Assembly (NCBI GenBank): GCA_021772025.1
Contig: JAETNT010000010.1
Location: 1 to 64,000, forward strand
DNA length: 64,000 bases
Reading direction: 5' to 3'
From: Enterocloster bolteae
Lineage (GTDB): Bacteria; Bacillota; Clostridia; Lachnospirales; Lachnospiraceae
Part shown: one piece after another, positions 59,633 through 64,000 of the stretch
Layout of the letters: the number at the start of each line of letters is the position of its first letter
How positions within the stretch are numbered: the stretch's first letter is position 1
The notes under the pieces: model-generated
Databases searched by the model: none
The model's input: the letters and a program-made list of their open reading frames with translations, nothing else
Told to the model about the DNA's origin: nothing
Made by a program: the position numbers and the translations under genes

Positions 59633-62194
59633 ATGCCGAACAATAAAAAAAAGAATTCTACAATCCGTTTTCTCATATACAGTTTTATCGGGCTCCTATT
59701 CTTTGGCATAGTTGTTTTCAGCGTACTGGCAATTTATATGGATAAGAAGAGTAAGGAGACGATTTACGAAATCGGAGAAATTTATATGTCCGGAATGAAC
59801 GAACAAATGTCCAGACATTTTGAAAGCGTCATTAAGCTTCGCTTTGATCAGGTTGGCGGCATTATTTCTGTGGTTTCAGAGGAGGGCAGCAGCAGAGATG
59901 AGATATATGAGGAGCTTATTTACCGGGCGGAAATCAGGAATTTTGATTATTTAGCTCTTTGTTCCGACAGCGGCTATTTCGAGACCCTCTATGGAGAACC
60001 GATACAGCCGATTAATCCGAAGCCCTTTGCAGACGCGCTGCTCCGGGGAGAGCAAAGAGTTGCCGTAGGAATTGACGCGGTCGGAAATGAAGTGGTATTG
60101 TTTGGGGCTAAGGCAAATTATCCTTTGCACAACGGCGAGGAGAGCATTGGCCTGATAGCGGCAGTTCCCTTGGATTATATTACCAGCTTCCTTGCGCTGG
60201 AGGATAAGGAGCAGCTGACATACTACCATATTATCCGGCCTGACGGAAGTTATGTAATCCAAAACCCCAATACAGAATTATGGCAATTTTTTGACTTGTT
60301 ACAAAAACAAGAAAAATCAACAGTCAATAACCGCGTTTTCGAAAGCATTGTCCAAGAGTTTGCTGCCGCGCTAAAGGAGAATCGGGAATATACCGCAACG
60401 CTTGAGATAAACGACGAGGAACAGCAGATTTATGTGGTGCCGCTGCCATATTCTGAGTGGTATCTGGTAGCAGTGATGCCATATGGAATATTGGATGAAA
60501 CCATAAATACTCTGAGCGTTCAGCGAATAGTCATTACGATGTTGGCCTGCGCCTCTGTTTTAATCCTTTTATCCCTGATTTTCCGCAGGTATTTTGTTAT
60601 CACGCGCCTTCAATTGCAGGAGCTGGAAAAGGCCCGGCAGGAAGCGATAGAGGCCAGCAAAGCGAAGAGCGAATTCCTGGCGAACATGAGTCACGATATC
60701 CGCACGCCGATGAATGCAATTGTGGGAATGACTGCCATTGCCACAGCCCATATAGACGACAAGGAGCAGGTACAGATATGTCTGAGAAAGATTACCCTGT
60801 CAAGTAAGCACCTGCTGGGGCTTATTAATGATGTTTTGGACATGTCTAAAATTGAGAGCGGCAAATTGACGTTAACCATAGAACAGATTTCTTTAAAAGA
60901 AATTGTCGAGGGAATTGTCAGCATTATGCAGCCTCAGGTAAAGGCAAAAAAACAAAACTTTGACATTCATGTAGAGAATATTTTAGAAGAAAATGTATGG
61001 TGCGACGGAGTACGTTTGAATCAGGTGCTGCTGAATCTTCTGTCTAATGCTACCAAGTATACGCCGGAAGGAGGCTCTATCAGATTATCTTTATTTGAAG
61101 AAAAATCTCCTAAAGGAGAGGACTATGTCCAAATTCATATTGTGGTTAAGGACAACGGAATCGGTATGTCGCCGGAATTTCTGGAAAGAATATACGATTC
61201 CTATAGCCGTGCTGACGGAACCAGAATACATAAGACCGAGGGAGCCGGTTTGGGAATGTCCATTACAAAGTATATTGTAGACGCAATGGAGGGAACGATT
61301 GACGTACAGAGCGAGATTGATAAAGGTACGGAATTCCACATTACAATAGATGTGGAAAAGGCGGACACAAAGGAAGTGGACATGGTTCTTCCCGCATGGA
61401 ATATGCTGGTAGTAGATGATGACGAATTATTATGTAAAACTGCTACAAAGGCGTTAAAGTCTATCGGAATTAAGGCGGAATGGACGCTGAGCGGAGAAAA
61501 AGCCATAGAATTGGTTATTGAGCATCACAAAAGGAGGGATGACTATCAAATCATCTTATTAGACTGGAAGCTGCCGGGAATGAATGGAATTCAGGTGGCC
61601 AAGGAGATTCGCCGCAATTTAGGAGATGAAATCCCGATTTTGCTTATCTCTGCCTATGACTGGGGCGAGTTTGAGGCAGAAGCCCGGGAGGCGGGAATCA
61701 ACGGTTTTATTTCTAAGCCTTTGTTTAAATCAACTCTATTTTATAGCTTGCGTCAATATATGGGCATTGAGGAAATGCGGGAAGAGGTGGCAGAAAAGGA
61801 TATTGATTTGTCCGGACGCCAGATCCTGCTTGCAGAGGACAATGAATTGAACTGGGAGGTTGCAAAAGAACTGCTGTCTGATTTGGGACTGGAACTGGAT
61901 TGGGCGGAAGACGGCCAGATATGCTTGGAGAAATTCCGGAAATCGTCAGAAGGGTATTATGACGCAATCCTTATGGATATCCGGATGCCGCGAATGACAG
62001 GATATGAAGCGACAAAAGAGATTCGGAAACTGGAACGGCCGGATGCTTTATCAATTCCCATTATTGCTATGAGCGCGGATGCCTTTTCAGATGATATTCA
62101 GCATTCTCTGGAGTGCGGTATGGATGCTCATATAGCAAAACCGGTTGATCCCGTAGAATTGGCCCGTCTGCTGAAAAAATATCTTAAGGCTTGA
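59633..62194 (+). CDS. Hybrid sensor histidine kinase with two receiver domains
   Basis: An 853-residue membrane kinase. A helix at about 13-35 and another near 300-320 enclose an outside Cache-like sensor. HisKA follows with H354 in SHDIRTPMNAIVG, then the ATPase boxes LLNLLSNATKY, KDNGIGMS and GAGLGMSI. Two receivers follow, with phospho-acceptor D644 in LLDWKLPGMNG and D782 in MDIRMPRMTGYEA. There is no HAMP domain. No output domain or separate response regulator is next to it, so its target is unknown. Start ATG with AAGGAGGAACAGC upstream. Confidence 0.93.
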   Translation: MPNNKKKNSTIRFLIYSFIGLLFFGIVVFSVLAIYMDKKSKETIYEIGEIYMSGMNEQMSRHFESVIKLRFDQVGGIISVVSEEGSSRDEIYEELIYRAEIRNFDYLALCSDSGYFETLYGEPIQPINPKPFADALLRGEQRVAVGIDAVGNEVVLFGAKANYPLHNGEESIGLIAAVPLDYITSFLALEDKEQLTYYHIIRPDGSYVIQNPNTELWQFFDLLQKQEKSTVNNRVFESIVQEFAAALKENREYTATLEINDEEQQIYVVPLPYSEWYLVAVMPYGILDETINTLSVQRIVITMLACASVLILLSLIFRRYFVITRLQLQELEKARQEAIEASKAKSEFLANMSHDIRTPMNAIVGMTAIATAHIDDKEQVQICLRKITLSSKHLLGLINDVLDMSKIESGKLTLTIEQISLKEIVEGIVSIMQPQVKAKKQNFDIHVENILEENVWCDGVRLNQVLLNLLSNATKYTPEGGSIRLSLFEEKSPKGEDYVQIHIVVKDNGIGMSPEFLERIYDSYSRADGTRIHKTEGAGLGMSITKYIVDAMEGTIDVQSEIDKGTEFHITIDVEKADTKEVDMVLPAWNMLVVDDDELLCKTATKALKSIGIKAEWTLSGEKAIELVIEHHKRRDDYQIILLDWKLPGMNGIQVAKEIRRNLGDEIPILLISAYDWGEFEAEAREAGINGFISKPLFKSTLFYSLRQYMGIEEMREEVAEKDIDLSGRQILLAEDNELNWEVAKELLSDLGLELDWAEDGQICLEKFRKSSEGYYDAILMDIRMPRMTGYEATKEIRKLERPDALSIPIIAMSADAFSDDIQHSLECGMDAHIAKPVDPVELARLLKKYLKA

Positions 62195-62216
62195 GGTTTA
62201 AATCTCAAGCCTGTTT
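62187..62216. terminator. Shared terminator over two convergent stop codons
   Basis: AGGCTTGAG (62187-62195) pairs exactly with CTCAAGCCT (62204-62212), followed by GTTTTC. The kinase stop codon lies in the left arm and the MFS stop codon lies in the loop. Confidence 0.75.
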
Positions 62217-63346
62217 TCTATCTTTTCCAGCCTTTTTAAAGCAATACAAAAGAGCAAAAGTCCTGTACAAGGCACAATATTAGATGCCATCCCTATTTGA
62301 ATACCGCCGTGTTCCGCTACAATTCCAATAATCCAGGGCATAAGGATAGCGCCGCTGCTGGCAGCCGGGAGCATAACGCCCATGCTGGTGACGCTGGTCA
62401 TCCGGCCCGCGCTTGCCACTGCCGTGGGGTTTAGCCCTGCCATAGAAAATGCAAAGGCAAATAGCAAAAGAATTGCTGTCACTTGGGTATTTGCCGCCAT
62501 AAGCCCTATGTAGAAAATAATACAGCCTACAGACATTTTAATCATGGAAGCAGCCGCATTTTTAATGGGAAATACAAATGCAATCAACATTCGGGCAATG
62601 AGCGTAGCTGTCCACATAACGGTTACCGTGTAGGCGCTTAAGGCTCCGGACAGAATTCCGCTGCCTTTAAAATAAGTAACCATCCAGCCGGTAACGCTGG
62701 TTTCCGCCGCATTTTGGCAGAACAACAGGCCGGTCAGGAGCCAGAACTTCCCGCTTTTTAAAAAACTCCAGTCTGTGGTTCCTTCATTTTGCTGAGAGCG
62801 GGTCTTTAAAGAGACGGAAGCGAAGGACACCCATAAAGACAGGCCGAAAAAGGCCAGGGCAAACATGGGAAGGCGATCTCCCATACCGGCGGCTGCAGCA
62901 ATAAGAAAGGGACACAGCAGAGCTCCCAGAGCATAGCAGCTATGCATTAGATTCATGCCCTTGGTTCCATTTGCCGAGTTATCCCGCACTAAAATGGTGC
63001 AGATGTTTATGGTGCTTCCCTTGGCGATGCCTGCCATGAAAAAGGCCAGCATAAGAAGCGCCATCCAGGCAGTGATTCCCATAAGAAGATATCCCGCAAA
63101 ATAGCCGAAGGTTAGCATTAAGACTGTGGGTTTTAAACCGATTTTTGCAGGAAGGATTCCTGCGGCAAAGCCGGCTAAAAGATTTCCGATGCTCATCAAA
63201 GACAGGAGAGTACCGGTCATTCCATAGTCAAAGCCGTAGGTTTCCTGGAGAAGGCTTACTACAATACCGCTGCTGATAGCACAGATTCCGCTGATAAAAA
63301 AGGCAAAAAAGCCAGTGTTCCGTTGCTTTGCAGATTTTGTTTCCAT
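62198..63346 (-). CDS. MFS transporter
   Basis: A 382-residue major facilitator with 12 predicted helices. The N-half shows GFDYGMTGTLLSLMSIGNLLA and GILPAKIGLKP, the loop 2-3 region; LMHSCYALGALLCPF resembles the fucose/glucose permease and YfkF-like groups. The ATG at 63346 has CAGAGGATA upstream on the reverse strand; a longer start is less likely. The substrate is unknown. It is convergent with the hybrid kinase, which may or may not regulate it. Confidence 0.88.
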   Translation of the reverse strand: METKSAKQRNTGFFAFFISGICAISSGIVVSLLQETYGFDYGMTGTLLSLMSIGNLLAGFAAGILPAKIGLKPTVLMLTFGYFAGYLLMGITAWMALLMLAFFMAGIAKGSTINICTILVRDNSANGTKGMNLMHSCYALGALLCPFLIAAAAGMGDRLPMFALAFFGLSLWVSFASVSLKTRSQQNEGTTDWSFLKSGKFWLLTGLLFCQNAAETSVTGWMVTYFKGSGILSGALSAYTVTVMWTATLIARMLIAFVFPIKNAAASMIKMSVGCIIFYIGLMAANTQVTAILLLFAFAFSMAGLNPTAVASAGRMTSVTSMGVMLPAASSGAILMPWIIGIVAEHGGIQIGMASNIVPCTGLLLFCIALKRLEKIENRLEI

Positions 63347-63461
63347 ATTAATATCCTCTGTAAAATTATGATATGGCGTAAAGCCTATACGATTATATAA
63401 CAAAATAAAAGGATTTGGTAGCCTTTTATTACAGAAAAAATAGTGTTATAGTTACCCTTAA

Positions 63462-63492
63462 CGGTCAAAAAGATACAAGATTCCCTTGACCG
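63462..63492 (+). promoter_or_regulatory. Inverted repeat before the HAD gene
   Basis: CGGTCAA (63462-63468) and TTGACCG (63486-63492) are exact complements around 17 bases, ending 24 bases before the start codon. AGTTACCCTTAACGG (63450-63464) overlaps the left arm and resembles 45054-45068. It may be an operator or a leader hairpin. Confidence 0.4.
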
Positions 63493-63516
63493 AAAGGATG
63501 ATTAGGAGGATTTGCT

Positions 63517-64000
63517 ATGTATAAGTACTGTATATTTGACTTGGACGGAACTCTACTGGATACTACCCGAGCTTTGCAGAAAGCTACCAATTTAACTATG
63601 GAACGGTTTGGCCTAGGGCCCCTGACGGAAGCTCAGATAAAAAGGATTGTGGGAGACGGATATAAAAAGCAGATGGAACGGGCTCTGAAACTGTGCGGAG
63701 ATACAAAGCTTAAGCATTATGAGGAAGCTCTGTCTGTTTATATGGAGATTTTCGGGGAAAACTGTATGTATCAGGTAACCCCTTATGAAGGGGTTTGGGA
63801 GCTTTTGAAAGCCATAAGAGAAAACGAAATGAAAGCGGCGGTATTTTCCAATAAGCCCCATGTCCAGACGGTGGAGAACATTACAGGGATATTTGGAAAA
63901 GATGTCTTTGCGGTTATAAGGGGACAGAAGGAAGGAACGCCGAAAAAGCCGGATCCCACAGGAGTTTTTGCCATTATGGAAGAGCTTGGGGCAGCACCGG
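63517..64000 (+). CDS. HAD-superfamily phosphatase, Gph-like, 3' end beyond the window
   Basis: The first 161 residues of a HAD hydrolase. Motif I is FDLDGTLLDT with both catalytic aspartates; motif II is the serine of AVFSNKPH; motif III is starting with KKPDPTGV. The helical cap between motif I and II is of the phosphoglycolate phosphatase/beta-phosphoglucomutase type. The ATG at 63517 follows TTAGGAGGA. The gene continues past 64000, so the final acidic motif is not seen. Confidence 0.9.
   Translation, partial: MYKYCIFDLDGTLLDTTRALQKATNLTMERFGLGPLTEAQIKRIVGDGYKKQMERALKLCGDTKLKHYEEALSVYMEIFGENCMYQVTPYEGVWELLKAIRENEMKAAVFSNKPHVQTVENITGIFGKDVFAVIRGQKEGTPKKPDPTGVFAIMEELGAAP

Noticed and set aside
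63447..63464. MerR-type promoter before the HAD gene
   Set aside because: The ACCCTTA-like string suggests a MerR site, but the expected symmetric repeat and 19-base spaced boxes are not found and no MerR gene is nearby.

Overview
The window reads as a chromosomal segment of an anaerobic Firmicute of the family Lachnospiraceae (Clostridium cluster XIVa). The support is gene order and content: ireB-ruvX-DUF1292, an RNase J with a long basic N-terminus, an HPr-like protein without its histidine, a PPi-type phosphofructokinase, a MetH split from its activation domain, M16C and U32 peptidase-family proteins, and AGGAGG ribosome binding sites with near-consensus sigma-A promoters. The genus cannot be fixed from the sequence alone. 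GC content looks moderate (mid-40s by eye) except for a GC-rich island at about 200-540.

Layout. 1-1200: the 5' end of a RibD-C/DHFR-like gene, then a GC-rich stretch with no convincing gene, a coding remnant and a broken DUF3788 gene, which look like debris of a mobile element. 1216-3172: citrate synthase and a MarR regulator transcribed divergently from overlapping promoters. 3678-7886: RNA modification genes (prmA, rsmE, a cysteine desulfurase and thiI). 7977-16186: HPr-like gene, mtaB, ireB-ruvX-DUF1292, RNase J, then an MltG-like fragment, TrmR-like methyltransferase, U32 protein (TrhP-like) and a DUF218 protein. 16209-22941: M16C peptidase, era, recO, a lipoprotein and glycyl-tRNA synthetase. 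23031-27097: three consecutive MATE transporters. 27098-28102: about 1 kb without a protein gene, holding a strong promoter, roughly 490 nt of structured non-coding sequence and a strong terminator. This is the best candidate for an unusual element here.

28103-37428: small conserved protein, an endolysin-like amidase, pfp, SEC-C protein, methyltransferase, hslO, cold shock protein, DUF5662 protein, YprB-like exonuclease and ruvAB. 37532-43179: zapA, a large U32/DUF3656 protein (RlhA-like), and a RodA plus class B PBP pair. 43322-46598: Nudix hydrolase, a methionine-rich secreted protein and an M32 carboxypeptidase. 46700-50712: metF, a free MetH activation domain and a truncated-type metH, forming a folate/B12 methionine unit. 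50734-53497: MBOAT O-acyltransferase and DHHW protein for surface acylation. 53552-55827: hemB and hemL, early tetrapyrrole steps that could feed cobalamin for MetH. 55932-59349: RpiR regulator, fruK and a fruA whose IIC domain has lost about 150 residues in frame. 59633-64000: hybrid histidine kinase, MFS transporter and the start of a HAD phosphatase cut by the window edge.

Most of the window is ordinary core genome. The points that stand out are the large ncRNA, the deleted FruA, the mobile-element debris at the left end, the methionine-rich secreted protein with a tandem 12-bp repeat before its promoter, a short promoter-leader-terminator unit before the hybrid kinase, and a dispersed intergenic motif. 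All family assignments are from recognised motifs; no database search was possible.
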